A stretch of 64,000 bases of DNA from Euryodendron excelsum (GCA_033060915.1 CM065397.1:22540501-22604500); one strand, 5' to 3'. Positions 45,776 to 59,473 are shown, counted from the first letter of the stretch. Notes: a model not told the origin generated them from the letters alone. Numbers and translations are program-made.

Positions 45776-47739
45776 TTCTTCTCCTTTCTCTTTCTTTTTT
45801 TTTTTTTTTTTGGATAATTACACTTTACCACCTGGACTTTCACCCCAAATCAAATAGTCCTCATGTGGTTCAAAAGATAACACATAACCTCCTGTGGTGT
45901 CGATGGAAGTGTAATTTGGATGAAAACTACTTCATTTAATGTGGTTTAAGGCACACGCATTGGGTTTGGAAGTGGGTACTATATTCCTAACCAAAAGAAG
46001 TTATACAATAACAAAATCACCCTTGTTAGGGTTTAAAAAGCCCCAATCTCTTGTTTACTTGTGTTAATCTTGTTTACCAATGTTAATGCACCAAATTCAC
46101 CAAAACACCTAAAAAATGAAGGCAGCTATAATATCCCGAACCTCTATTTATTTATATTAATGAGAATTTCTAGTGTTTGCATTGTTTAATATTAATTATT
46201 ATCTCATTTAAGTCAAGAGTGACCAATGAGAGCTTATATTGTAGCTTAAGCCTATAGAGTGAAACACATGGAATTATTCTCATGTGTATCAACTTATATA
46301 CTCTTATATACACATAAAACACACATACACACAGATACACACCCACACCCCGATCGGTTGAGAGAGAGAGAAGAGAGAGGAGAAAGAGAGAAGGGGAGAA
46401 TGAAGGAAGAAGAGCTTGAAGGAAAGGTGAAGGAAGAGATTGAAACCATTAGAAGACTTGGGCAAGCTTAAAGAAAGGTAAGGTTTCATCCCTTTCTACG
46501 ATTGTATATGCGTATGTGTTTTTGGGTTGTTATAGATGACTCATTTGAGTCCCATTTGGTTAGATTTTGAAGCATCATAAGCTTATGTTAAGGGTTTAAT
46601 ATGAGGGTTTGTAAAACCTCCAAATTTATACATGGTGGGTTGAGATTTCAAACCCTAGATCTCTTTGATTTACTTGTTTAAAGTGTTTTACTTTGAGTTA
46701 TTGTGGTCTTCTTGAGTCAATCTTTGGACTCTAGAAGCATTTGAAGAGTTTGAGAGAGTTTTGATGGAATTTGAGTGAGATTTGGGGATTTTTCGGGTAA
46801 ATTTTCATTTTTCCCAGGCATGAGTCGACACCTTGGCCTCATGGGTGGACACATCCGTTCAGAGGACTCCCAGATTCACTTCTTCAACTCATGAGTTGAC
46901 ACCTTGCTTCATGAATAGACACATCCCGGTTTCGCTTTCTCAACTCTTACACTATTTAGTGAAACGGGCATAACTTTCTCTAGAAAACTCGGACTGATGC
47001 ACCGTTTAAAGCATTAGATAGTAGATTCATAGACCTTTGTATTCATATAAAGTTTGTACTCTAATTCCTTATAGATTGAGAGATATGTGAGTTTAAAGTT
47101 GACCCAAAATCCATACCAACAACCTTATTTTCCAGAATTTTAGTCCACTTTCCGTGAGGCACAACTTCTTCACCCGAAATGTATTTTTGGCTCATGACCC
47201 ATCAAATTAAAGGCCTTTAAGTTTATTTTCAAATGGAACTAACCTAGAGCGTGAAATCATCCTTGAGAGGTGGTTAGGACGCGATGAAGGAGTCGACATC
47301 CCAGCTTTCATGTTCAAACCTCAACCTTATACTCTTGCTTTACATTGGGGCTTTGTTCGAGAGTTTAGCCTTCCTCTCCCATTGTGTAAGTGAGGTGTTG
47401 AAGAGTCGGGGCTGAGGGACTTATGTGCTCAGTCTCGGTTTGCGTGTTATTGCTTTGCTTTGGAGTCTTGTATTGATATTTTCATACTTTCATGTGCATT
47501 TTGTATAGGAACACCTTATTTAGCACATGTTCTATCTGAGAGAGGTGAGTAACGATATGCCATGAGTAAGACCTATTACTCTCCAAAAGCTTTCAAGTTT
47601 AATTACATTTCATGCATTTCTTTTCATTTATTCAATGCATCAATGATTACGTTCTGGTATGAATGTCATGTTTTGAATTATATACGAACCTTACCTACGA
47701 TATAAATTACAACCTACGGAATAGAACGTTCACATAAAA

Positions 47740-47935
47740 TAGATGTAATATTCCTAATGTATGACTGTAACTCAAGGTCTTTTCGTGACAAGACTTTAAT
47801 CTAACCCAATAGTCCTAGGATGGACGACATGAAATAAACTATTGACATGTAAGGTCTTTTGTGGCAAGACCCTAAACTAGCAACGATGGTCCTACAGTAG
47901 GGGACACGAATAACCTATCGCCATGATTGAGAGAC
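47740..47935. repeat. Two-copy repeat of about 85 bp
   Basis: AAGGTCTTTTCGTGACAAGAC and AAGGTCTTTTGTGGCAAGAC each begin a unit that ends with a GACACGAA or GACATGAA stretch and a following ACCTAT or AACTAT. Confidence 0.6.
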
Positions 47936-47954
47936 GTCCCTAGGCTTAAAAGTC

Positions 47955-48170
47955 TAGATGTGACCTTTATGGTTACTACAACTGAGCATAGCTCTGACAA
48001 TTGACTTAAAAAGCCTATGTGTGACCTTCATGGTTACTATGTTGGCTTAAAGAGCCTATGCGTGACCTTCATGGTTACTATGTTGACCTAAAGAGCCTGT
48101 GCGTGACCTTCATAATTACTATGTTGGCCTAAAGAGCCTTACGCATGACCCTTGTGGTTACTATGATGCC
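47955..48170. repeat. Five-copy 43-bp tandem repeat
   Basis: The unit is GCCTATGCGTGACC followed by TTCATGGTTACTATGTTGGC and CTAAAGA. The first and last copies are degenerate. Confidence 0.8.
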
Positions 48171-51100
48171 CAATACCAGAAAGACCGCTTAAGTGGGGTG
48201 AAATGAGGGATATGTTGGCCTAATGTAAAAACATGATACACTTATATTCTAGAATGAGAAATGTGACTTGTTTGAATGCTTCACAACAAGTCACGCATGT
48301 TCCCACAAGTATTAATATCACGATATATCTCTCCTTTCTACGATATTATGATATTTCTTACAGTATCATGACACGGTATGCTTATGATAGCTATGTTATG
48401 CCTTACGAAGCCATGTTATGTGTTATGTCTCACTCCTATGATGCTTTATTCGAAATGTTATAGTATTCGAATGTGATACTTATGCTACCTACGTTTCCAA
48501 GGCTATGCTTTATAAGTTACGAAGAAAAAATGGTAATATTTGATGTGTCATATATTATACGGCGGCCCAATATGTATGCTTACAAGATATGGTATGTTAT
48601 GCTCATGACAAGTTATGTCACGCTCTAATAGTTCATGCTACAATACACCTGTCTCTCTTCTTCAACATTATATTTCAAAAATGATGAAATGTTTTAATAC
48701 AAAAGCCTATACTTCAGGTGTTTTTAAGATTATAATTATACGTTTCCAAGTTCATGCCACTTATACATAAATGTACCTCTATTGTCATGTATATTAAATA
48801 TAAATGTAGTCTATGGTATTTTATACTCATGCATTATTGTTATTTACTAAGCATTAGCTTACATTTTCTAAAAATGTTTTCAGGTGACCAAACTGGGAGG
48901 CCTTGAGGGAGGCCCATTATGTAGATATTTGGACTGCAGCTCACATGTCTTATGTTATGTACTGATATAGGGGTTGGACCCTAATGTTTTGTAATATTAT
49001 AATGTTATAATTGTGGTGGGCTTTGATAGGCCCATCTTATGGAATGTTTATGTTTTGGAGAATAGTGTCGCCCCCAGATTTTTCGCACTCGAGAAATACA
49101 CACACAAGTGGGAAAAATACTGTACTCTCTCATTAGAACTCATCCTCCTAGAAGAATCAATGTGACTAGATTTGAATTGAAAATAGATTTGAATAAAGGG
49201 CTTTTGAAAAAAGATTCGAAGTCGCCACCTAACTTGATTAAGGTGGGTTAGGTCACCTAAAAACTAAGCATAATCCGAAGACTACACTTAGGGTTTTCAG
49301 AAAACGATTTTAGAAAACATCCTCAAGAGAGGGTTTTTAGGAAAACAGGTTATTTAGCAACCTTTGAAAAATATTTAAGCCCTTTTTAGAAAAATAACTC
49401 CGTTTTGATCTTTCGAAAATAGTGATTCTAGGTTCGGAGGTTGGTTACGTGTAGGGAAGACGCACTAAGCCATCACCTTACCCTGCCCTTGCGGTACCTA
49501 CATGTCTATTCACCCTAGATTCACCTATGAGAGTCTTCAACTAACAAATGTCCAATCCTATCCACTTTAGAAAAGAATTTTTGAAAAGAAATTGACATGA
49601 TGTATGTTATGCAAGTGCAAGAAAAAGAGAGTTGAAAATTAGATTTGGAAATAGATTTGAAATGAAATTGATTTTTAAAAGGAGATTTGAAAAGATAAAT
49701 TTGAAATTGAAAAGTTTTAGAAATTGAAAATAGAGATTTGAAAGTAGATTTTTGAAAATGGAAACTTGAAATAGATTATGGAATTGGAGATTTGAAAAAG
49801 ATTATGACCGCACCCATGAAGGTTGTCTACGTATCCCTTAGAGGAATTAGGTCAGTCATAATTCGGACAAGACTCCGATAGAAAATAGAAAATTTGATAT
49901 GGAAGAAGAAATTGAATTGAAATTTGGATTTGATTTGAATTTAGAATAGAAGATTGAAATTTGGAATTTGAAATTGAAAATATTGGACTTTAATTTGGAA
50001 AGATAGAACTTACAAGAAAGATTTGGACTTGTTTTGAAAAAATTGAGGTTTAGGAAACCTAGACTTAGGAAAGATAGGATTTAGAAAGGACTTGAGATTA
50101 AGAATGATTTGACTCGAATGTTGGACTTGAAAGATTAAGGAAGTTGAAATTTAGGAAAGATTCGAACTAGGAAAGTTTCATTTTAGCAAAGTTTTGGTTT
50201 AGGAAAGTTTTCAAATTAGGAAAGTTTCTAAATAGGCAAGGTTTCATTTTAAGAAAGTATTGAAATTGGAAACTTTTGAACTTAGAATGTTTTGAAATAG
50301 GAAAATTTTGAAAGTAAGAAAGTTTTGAGTTCAAAAAATTTTAGATTTAGAAAGATTTGAAGTTTAGGAAAGTTTAGAATTTTGGAAAGATTCAAAGTTT
50401 GAGTTTTAGAAATTCTTGAGATTAGGAAAGGTTTGAGTTTAAGAAAAATTTGAAAAACTTAGATTTGGAAAGTCGAAATTTGGAAAGGTATGGAATTAGA
50501 AAGGATTTAGACTAGGAAGGATTTGGAAGTTTAAAGTTTAAGGAAAGATTTAAATGTTTAAGTTTTAGAAACCTAGGGTTTAGGAAGGAGCGGATTAGGA
50601 AAGATTTGGATTGGGAAAGATTGAGATTCCTATTTCCTAAAACAAAGGATGGGATTTTGTTTCTAAAAAAAAGTGGTTTGATTTTGTTTCAAAAAACAAC
50701 GGATAGGATCTAGTTTCTTAAACGGGAGATTGGATTTGGTTTCCTAAAGGGAATATTGGTTTTGGCATGGATTTGGAAGGATGATGTTTTAGAAATCCTA
50801 GATTTGGAAGACTATAATTTTAACGTAGAAAAGAGGTTTTTGGAAACTTATGATTTTTGATGCAAGAGGGAGAGATTTTGGAAACCTAAGTTTTAAGGCA
50901 AGAGTGGAAATCATGTTTTGAGAAAGGAAATTAGTGTTTCCTAATCGATGGTTCTAGGGTTTAACTTAGGGTCTAAGGAAAGAGTTTTTGGAAAGTAAAT
51001 TTTTAGAAAGGAAGATTTTTGGAAAGCAATCCTAGAGAGGAGTTTTTAGAAAGTGAACTTGAGGAGAGAGTTTTTGGAAAGGAATTTTTGAAAAGAATTT

Positions 51101-53969
51101 TTTGGAAGGAGCTTTTAGGAAAGAGGGTTTTGGAAAGAGATTGTTGGAGAGAGATTGTTGGAAAGAAATTTAAGGAGTGTTTTTAGAAAAGGAATTTTGA
51201 AGAGAGCTTTTTTTTTTTTGGAAAGGAGTTCAAAAAGGAGTTTTGAAAAATAGATTTTTGGAGGAAGTTTTTAGAAAGCAATTTTGAAAAGGAATTTTGA
51301 AAAGGAGATTGAAGAGAGTTTTTAGAAAGTATGTTGGAAAAGAGATTTTTAGAAAGAGAGATTTGAAAAGAGAGTTTTTGGAAAGCTCATAAGCTCATAA
51401 AAATATTTCACTTTCCTAAAGCGATTCTAACCATAAGAAGATTAGAACCACTTTAAGATAGTGGTTTTAAAAAAAACAATGACTTTGAAAAGATGGACCA
51501 TATTGGTCACTTTAAATGTAACACCTTCCTAAAGCAACCCTAACCATGAAGAGACTAGAATCACCCTAGGATTGTGATTTTGAAAACAAGTTTTGAAAAG
51601 GAAGATTTTGATACAAGTTTGAAAACAATGTTAATGCAAGTTTTAAAAACGAGTTTGAAAACAAATTTTGAAATAATGCAAGATCATGATATGCACAATG
51701 CAAGTTGGGGTCGTGAACATACAAGGTTAAAAGCTTTACCACATAATCAAGGGGGCCGAACCCACGTGATCTCTGGTTAGACTAAAAGAAAGCCCCCGAC
51801 ACGGTGACCTCCAATAGTCTAATCCTACACATGGACAGAGAAGTCCCTTGTTTCAAGCATGCAAGAAAGGGGAGGAAGAAGATGGGGGATTAATATAGAA
51901 GAAAACCCAAGTGGGTTCGGAGGGAGAAGAGAGAGGGGGGAGATGCATAAACTTAAATAGAGAGCCTACCTTGTATCTTCTTTATCTTGCTTTACTTTGC
52001 GCACTTTGTTTTCCTTGCTTTGCTTTAGTCTTCAAGAACTTGTATTCAATCTTCGAGAGTTTCGAAGTTGCAGCACTTCAGGTCTTCAATGGAGGCTTTG
52101 AGGCTAGTATATAAGTGTATAATAGTGTATGTGAGTGTGCGGGAGGCTAGGGTTTGGTGTATGGTGGCTAGGGTTTAGAAAACCTAAAGAAGACTAGGGT
52201 TTTGAGAGAATACGACCTCTGCATATCGAAAAGTAGGGTTTTTAAACTGAGTTTGCGGACCCCTTTCACGCTGGAGGAGGCTCTGTATTTATAGAGAGAA
52301 GAATGACCTAGCGCCTATTGCAGTGGCGCCAAGCCAAAAATCCTTCTGGTGGCGCCAGGCCAAAATTTGGCTTGGCGCCACTCAGCCACTTAGGAAAGTT
52401 TTTAAGTCGGCAAGCAACGTATCTTCAGAAAATTTGGGCGCCTGTACTAGTGACTGCCATGCAATTTTTAGCTTGGCTTCACTAAGAGTGGCTCCAAAAA
52501 GTCCGGGAAGGATTTAAGGGACCAAGAATGGCCCGGAAGGCTGGAAAAGGGCAGGAACCCTTAGAATAGGTCCCGGGGGTAATGAACTTGAAAAAGGATG
52601 TCAGGGTTTGTTAGAGGGGTCGACCGGGCCATTAGGGGCAAAACGATCAACCAGATCAAAAAACTACCGAGATGGACTCGAAATGTCCCGAAAGAAGACT
52701 TGAGGTTTGGAAACAATATTTAGAATGTCTTAGAAGGTTACTGGTTTGATACCCAGAGCCAGTGTGGTCGGAAAAGGCGACCGGCCCGCTAGGGGCAAAA
52801 CGGTCATTTTGCACCGGGTTTGCCGGAATTGACTCGGAATGATCCGAAAAGATAATGAAAGGTCGGGAATACTATAAACAGTATTCTCGGGAGGTTACCG
52901 GTTTGATACCCAAAATTAGTGTGGTTCCTGGGGCATTCGGATGCCTAGGGGCAAAATGGTCATCTTAACCGGAAAGTCTCGGAATTAGCACGAAACTAAC
53001 TAGAAGGCACCTCATCATGCCAGATTGATTTTAAGACAATCTTGGAAAAGTGGACTTACCGTTCTTAGGACTTAGGTGATATCTCGAGAAACGTGCCGAA
53101 AATGGCCCTAGGGACAGTTTGGTCATTTTTCACCGAAGTGGGCTAGCAAGCACTGGTGTTGACCTGGGTTTTGAGTGTTTCCGCCACTCTGACGACGGTC
53201 CCGTGATATAGGAGTTTGTTGGCAATTTCTTATATCAGCCTGTTTATCAGTACTTCCGCTACTCTGACGGTTGCGATGTTTGCTAGTACTTCTGTTACTC
53301 TAACGGTTTGCAACCATTCCCAGGACTGTCTGATCTCGGAAAGCTACTAAATGGACTTAGCGCCTGAGGAATTAACTTTCTCAAAAGGCTTGCCGAAATG
53401 GACATTTCTGCATTGGCGGGCTAGCAGGCGCCAAAGGTGGACCGTTCTACCATCTAGAGGACTTAGGGTCTCGTCCCGGTAGATGAGTTTAAAAGGGCTT
53501 ACTGTTCCAAAGAGTTCACTCAGAAACATGTCAGATTGGAGGGTCTTACCACCTTGAGAAATTAACTTTCTCGAAAGGTGTGCCGAATTTAATTGGAATT
53601 AGAATTAGAATTGAAATTGGAAAGAAGACTTACCGTCTTCGGAAAGACGTGCCTGTTGGAATTGGACCAAACATGACCCCCAAGGACATTTTGGTCATTT
53701 TGCCTCTATTTGGGCCCAACAAGCCCGCGAAGAGGTTGATTGACAGGATTAGACTTGGAAAGTTGATTTAAATCGGAATACATTTGTAAGCACCCCATTT
53801 TTGACCGCCGGCAGTCTCCACTCCATCCAGACTTGTGTTCAAGTCATTGTGGGCATATTTCATTCCAAATTAACTTTCTAAGTCTAATCCCATCAATTCA
53901 TCGCTTCGCAGGCCCCACCGAGCTCAAATAGAGGCAAAATGACCGAAATGCCCTTAAGGGGCATTATCT

Positions 53970-54465
53970 TTTCCAATTCCAAATCAAGCTCGTCTTTCCG
54001 AAGACGGTAAGTCCCCTTTCCAATTCCAAATCAGGCACGTCTTTCCGACGACGGTAAGTCCCCTTTTCAATCCCAAATCAGGCTCATCTTTCCGAAGACG
54101 GTAAGTCCCCTTTCCAATTCCAAATCAGGCGCGTCTTTCCGAAGACAGTAAGTCCCCTTTCCAATCCCAAATCAGGCTCGTCTTTCCAAAGACGGTAAGT
54201 CCCCTTTCCAATTCCAAATCAGGCTCGTCTTACCAAAAACGGTAAGTCCTCTTTCCAATTCCAAATCAGGCTCATTTTTTCGAAGATGGTAAGTCCCCTT
54301 TCCAATCCCAAATCAGGCACGTCTTTTCGAAAACGGTAAGTCCCCTTTCCAAATCCAATAGGCTCGTCTTTCCGAAGACTGTAAGCCCCTTTTCTAAATC
54401 CAAATCAGGCACATCGTTCCGAAGACGGTAAGTCCCCTTTCCAATTCCAATTCCAATCCATCTCT
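53970..54465. repeat. 47-bp tandem repeat, about ten copies, in copy D
   Basis: CGTCTTTCCG-like words recur every 46-47 bp from 53,991. Each unit holds the inverted repeat CGTCTTTCCGAAGACG, GTAAGTCCCCTTTCC and CAAATCAGGC. The motif is the short arm of the 80-bp unit amplified in copy A. Confidence 0.85.
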
Positions 54466-55639
54466 CGAGACAGTTAATTCCTCGAGACGGTCCAGCACAT
54501 TTTTCGAAGAAAATCTCTTCGAAACGGTAAGTCCCTTTAAACCTGTCGACCGGGACGTGACCCCAAGTCCCCTAGATGGTAAAACGGCCCACCTTTGGCC
54601 CCTGCTAGCCCGCCAATGCAGAAATGTCCGTTTAGGCATGCCTTTCGAGAAAGTTCATTCTCGGGCGCTAAGTCCCTTTAGGAGCTTCTCGAGATTAGGC
54701 GGTCTCGGGAATGATCGCGAACCGTTAAAGTAGCGGAAATACTCGCAAACATCGCAACTGTCAAAGTAGCGGAAATACTCGCACACAGTTCGATATAGGG
54801 AATTTCCAACAAACCCGTGTATCACACGACCGCCTTCAGAGTGGCGGAAACACTCAAAACCCAGGTCAACACCAGTGCCTGCTAGCCCACTTTGGTGGAA
54901 AATGACCAAACTGCCCCTAGAGCCATTTCCCAGCATGTTTCTCGAGAACACATTTGAATCCTCAAAATGGTAAGTCCAACCTTCCAAGATCGTCTTAAAG
55001 GCAATCCGGCATGATTAGGTGCCTTCTAATCAGTTTCGGGCCAATTCTGATACTTTTTGGTTAAGATGACCATTTTGCCCCTAGGCATTCGAATGCCCCG
55101 GGAACCACACCGGGCATAGTATCAAACCGGTAACCTCCCGAGAATGCTTCCTATAGTATTCCCAACCTTCCTTTATCTTTCCAGATCATTCCGAGTCAGT
55201 TCCGGCAAACCCGGTGTAAAATGACCGTTTTGCCCCTGGTGGGCCGGTCACCTTTTCCGACCACATCGGCTTTGGGTATCAAACTAGAAACCTTTTGGGA
55301 ACATTCTAAATAATGTTTTCAAATCTTGAGTCTTTTTCTAGGACATTCCGAGTCCATCCCGGCAACTTTCCGACCCGATTGACCGTTTTGCCCCTAATGG
55401 CTCGATCAATCCTTCTAACATATCCTATCTTCATTTTTCAAGTCAAATACCTCTGGGACACTATTCTAAGTGTTCCTGCCCTTTTCTGGCCTTTCGGGCC
55501 AATCCCAGTCCCTTAAATCCTTCCCGGACTTTCCAGAGTCACTCCTAGTGAAACCAGGCAAGAAATTGCATGGTAGTCACTAGTACAGACGCCCAAATCT
55601 GTCAAAGATAAATTGCTTACTGACTTAACAAAATTTCCT

Positions 55640-55760
55640 AACTTGCTAGCGCCACTAGTAGTGGCTCCAAGCCAAGAAATGGCCTAGCGCCACTCCAAGA
55701 GGAATTTTGCCCTAGCGCCACTGCAACAGGCGCCAGGTCTATCTCATGTCTATAAATATA
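55640..55760 (+). promoter_or_regulatory. TATA box with GCGCC palindromes, copy D
   Basis: TATAAATATA at 55,751-55,760 is preceded by repeated GCGCCACT and GGCGCCAGG words between 55,650 and 55,735. The first AAACCCTA words come about 80 bp after the TATA box. Confidence 0.6.
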
Positions 55761-58700
55761 GAGCCTCCTCCAGCGTGAAAGAGGTCCGCAAACTCAATCT
55801 AAAAACCCTAACATTTGATATACAGAGCTCGTATACACCCTAAACCCTAACTTCTCTAGGTTTTCCAAACCCTAGCCACCATACACAAGCCCTAGCCTCC
55901 TATACACTCCTATACACCCCTATACACTTATACACCAGCCTCCAACCCTCCATTAAAGACTTGGATCGCTGTAACACGAAGCTCTCAAAGATCGAAGACA
56001 AGCCTCGCAGACTGAAGTGAAGCGAAGACCGAAGAAAAAGCAAGAAAGTAAGGCGCGCAAAACCAAGCGAAATAAATTAGACATACGGTAGGATTTCTTT
56101 TTAAGTTTCTGCACTTTCCCCTCTCTCTTCTCTCTCCTAACCCACTTAGGTTTTCTCTATTTTAATCCCCCATCTTTCCCCCCCCCCCTTTTCTTTGCAT
56201 GCTTGAAACAAGGGGATTCCCAGTCCATGTGTAGGATTGGACTATTGGAGAGTCACCATGTCGGGGGCTTTCTTTTAGTCTAACCGAAGACCACGTTGGT
56301 TCGGCCCCCTTGATTATGTGGTGAAGCCTTAACCTTATATGTTCACGACCCCAAATTTGAATTGTGTATATCATGATTTTGCATCTTCCAAAAATTGTTT
56401 TCAAACTCGTTTTCAAAACTTGCATTAAACTTGTTTTCAAAATTGCATTAAAATCTCCTTTTTCAAAACTTGTTTTCAAAATCACAATCCTAGGGTGATT
56501 CTAGCCTTTCCATGGCTAGGGTTGCTTTAGAAAAGTGTTACATTTAAAGTGGCTTTTATGGTCCATATTTTCAAATCTTGTTGTTTTTAAAACCAGAAAG
56601 AGTTTTTTAGGAAAGTGAGACGTTTTTATACTTTCCAAAAAACTCTCTTTTCAAAAGTCTCTCTTTCTAAAACCCTTTTTTTCAATATGATTTCTAAAAA
56701 CTCTTCGTTTCAAAGTTGTTTTCAAAAACTCTCTTCAAAAATCTATTTTTCAAAATTTCTCTTTTCAAACTCCTTTCCAAAACACTCTCCTCAAAATTCA
56801 CTTTCCTAAAAACTCTTTCCTAAAAGCTTCTTCCAAAATCTTGTTTTCAAAACTCTCTCAAAGTTTTACTTTCCAAAAACTTCCTTCCTAAAATTCTTTT
56901 CAAAGTACGCTTCCTAAAAAACTCCTCTTTAGAATCTTCCTCCAAAATCTTCGTTTCCAAAAACGCACTCTCTAAAAAACTCTTTCCTTAGAGTCCAAGT
57001 CAAATCCTAGAACCTACAATTAGGAAACCCTAATTTTCTTTCCAAAAACGAGCTTTTCAACCTTTCCCCAAACCTAGGTTTCCAAAACCTCCCTTTCTAC
57101 ATCAAAATCATAAGTTTCCAAAACCTATTTTCTATGTCAAAACTATACCCTTCCAAATCTAAGGTTTCTAAAACTTCCTTTTTCAAATCCTTGTCAAATC
57201 CAATCTTCCCTTTTGGAAACCAAATCCAATCTCCCCGTTTAGGAAACTAGATCAAATCCTCCGTTTTTGGAGACAAAATCAAACCTTCTCTTTTATAAAT
57301 AAAATCCAATCCTTTGTTTTAGGAAATAGGAATCTTAACTCTTCCTAGTCTAAATCTTTCCTAATCCAACTCCTTCCTAATCTTCTACTTTCCTAAGTTT
57401 TAAGTTTCCAAAACTTGAACATAACAATCTTTCCTAAATTTTAAAACTCAAAATCTAAATCTTTCCAAATTCAACTCTCTCCTAATTCCCTACCTTCCTA
57501 AACCATAAGTTTCCTAAAACTTCCAAATCTTTCCTTAAACATTAAGCTTCCAAATTTTTCCTAATTCAACCCTTTCCTAACTCTATCCCTTTTTCAAATC
57601 TTAACTTTTCAAATCTAGGTTTTCCAATCTTTCCTAAATTCAAACCTTTCCTAATCTCAAGATCTCCTAAAACTCTAAAACTTTCTAAATCCTAAACTTT
57701 CTAAACTTCAAATCTTTCCAAATTCAAAGTTTTCTAAATTCAAAAACTTTCTTAAGTTAAATTCTTCTAAACTTCCCAAATCTTTCTTAAGTCAAAACTT
57801 TCCTAAGTTCCATACCTTTCCAAATCCAAATCTTCAAATCTTTCTTAAGTTCAAATCTTTCCAAAACTCTAAACTTTCTTAAATTTAAATCTTTATAAAA
57901 TTCTAAGACTTCCTAAATTTCAAATCTTTCTAAATCTTAAACTTTCTTAATTCAAAACTTTCCAATTTCAAAACTTTCTTAAAACAAAATGTTTCCTATT
58001 TCAAAACTTTCTTAATCCAACACTTTCCTAATTCGAAAACTTTCCCAATTCGAAATCTTTCCTAAAATGACACTTTCTTATTTCGAAACTTTCCAAATTC
58101 GAACCCTTCCTAAATCCAAGCTTTCCTAATCTTCCAAGTCCAATATTCAAGTCAATTCTTTTCTAAAATCTTTCCAAGTCAAATCCAATCTTTCTTTTCT
58201 AAGTCCTTAAGTCTAGGTTTCCTAAAACCAAGTTTTCCAAAGTCAAATCTTTTCAAATCTTTCACTCAAAGTTCAATCTCTCAATCTTTCAATTCAATCT
58301 CTTTCTTCCAATCATATCTTCTATTTTCAATCGGACTCTTGTCCGAACTACGATTGACCCGATTCCTCCAAAAGGATACGTAGGCAACCCTCATGGGTGC
58401 GGTCACCACATTTTTCAAGTTTCTAATTCCACAACATTTTTCAAATTTTTATTTCTACAACTTCTTTCCAATCTCCAATCTTACGATTTTCTTCAAGTTT
58501 CCAATTCCACGATCTATTCCTATTTTCAATCTTTAAATTCAATTTCCAAAATCTTTTTTCCAAATTCAAACTTCTATCTCTTTCTTTTCAAATCAAATCA
58601 AATCAAATTCTTTTCAAATCTATTTCTAAATCTATTTTTCAACTCTCTTATCTTGCATTTGCATATCATGCATCATATCTTTTAAACATTCTTTTTCAAA

Positions 58701-59473
58701 GTGGATAGGATTGGACAGTTTGTTAGTTGAAGACTCTCATACATGAATCTAGGATAGATAGACATGTAGGTACTGCAAGGGCAGGGTAGGGTGATGGCTT
58801 AATGCGTCTTCCCTACACGTAACCAATCTCCGAACCTAGGATCACTAATTTTAAAGATCAAAAACGGAGTTATTTTTCAAAAAATGGCTAAATGTTTTTC
58901 AAAGGTTGCCAAACAACCTGTTTTTCTTAAAAACCCTCTCTTGAGGAGATATTTTCAAAACCTTTCCAAAAACCCTAAGTGTGGTCTTCGAATTATGCTT
59001 AGTTTTTAGGTGACTTAACTCACCTTAATCAAGTTAGGTGGTGACTCCAAATCTTTTTTAAAAGCCCTTTATTCGAATCTATTTTCAATTCAAACCTAGT
59101 CGCACTCATTCTTCTAGGAGGGTGAGTTCTAATGAGAGAGTACAGTGTTTTTCCCACTTGTGTGTGTATTTTTCGAGTGCGAAAAATCTGGGTGCGACAA
59201 CGTCCATATTGACTTGAATACAAGTCTAGATGGACTGGAGACTGCCAAACAAGCAAAAATGGGGTGCTTACAATTAGGCACTGCTCTGCTATGTATGATA
59301 CATGTTTTACTTTATGTTTATAAAGTTTTAATTTCACAATTATGTATTTTTTAAATGTTAAATGCACAGGTGTTCAACCAGGCTTTGTAATGCGGTCTTG
59401 GATAGCCAAGCTACTGATCGGTCGTGCAACCTAAATCTGTATAGGCCGGATTCGAGGCTTGACAACAGCAACC

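Larger units (their letters stand above)
46131..49060. repeat. Probable long LTR or LTR fragment
   Basis: A noncoding region that begins TATAATATCCCGAACC, similar in wording to starts of some plant gypsy LTRs. It has internal tandem repeats at 47,740-48,170 and continues on the other side of insertion C (59,273 onwards). I could not find matching ends or a target duplication. No protein frame over 80 codons. Confidence 0.35.
53785..59199 (+). mobile_element. Noncoding 5.42-kb element, probable solo LTR (copy D), nested in copy C
   Basis: It starts TGTAAGCACCCC and ends GGGTGCGACA. The flanks ACATT (53,780-53,784) and ACGTC (59,200-59,204) are probably one duplication altered by two C-to-T type changes. 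The TATA box is at 55,751-55,760. AAACCCTA words are at about 55,825-55,885 and the TACGTAGGCAACCC box is at 58,374-58,407. It is the best-preserved copy and carries a large 47-bp repeat array. No protein frame or known domain is seen. Confidence 0.72.
49066..59272 (-). mobile_element. Noncoding element, probable solo LTR (copy C), split by copy D
   Basis: Two parts, 49,066-53,784 and 59,205-59,272, about 4.79 kb. The ends are TGTCGCCCCC and GTGCTTACA. The duplication is AATAG (49,061-49,065) and ATTAG (59,273-59,277), one change. The TATA box is at 52,293-52,286 with GGCGCC palindromes, and the TACGTAGGC-type box is at 49,835-49,804. The U3 has only one unit of the repeat amplified in copy A. 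Copy D lies 68 bp from its right end in opposite orientation. Confidence 0.7.

Noticed and set aside
46304..46489. Small frames around the GA-rich stretch at 46,360-46,400
   Set aside because: They are produced by simple GA sequence inside an LTR-like region; no domain on either strand.
53970..54465. A CRISPR-like array of short repeats
   Set aside because: The units are contiguous tandem copies with no unique spacers, inside a plant retroelement.
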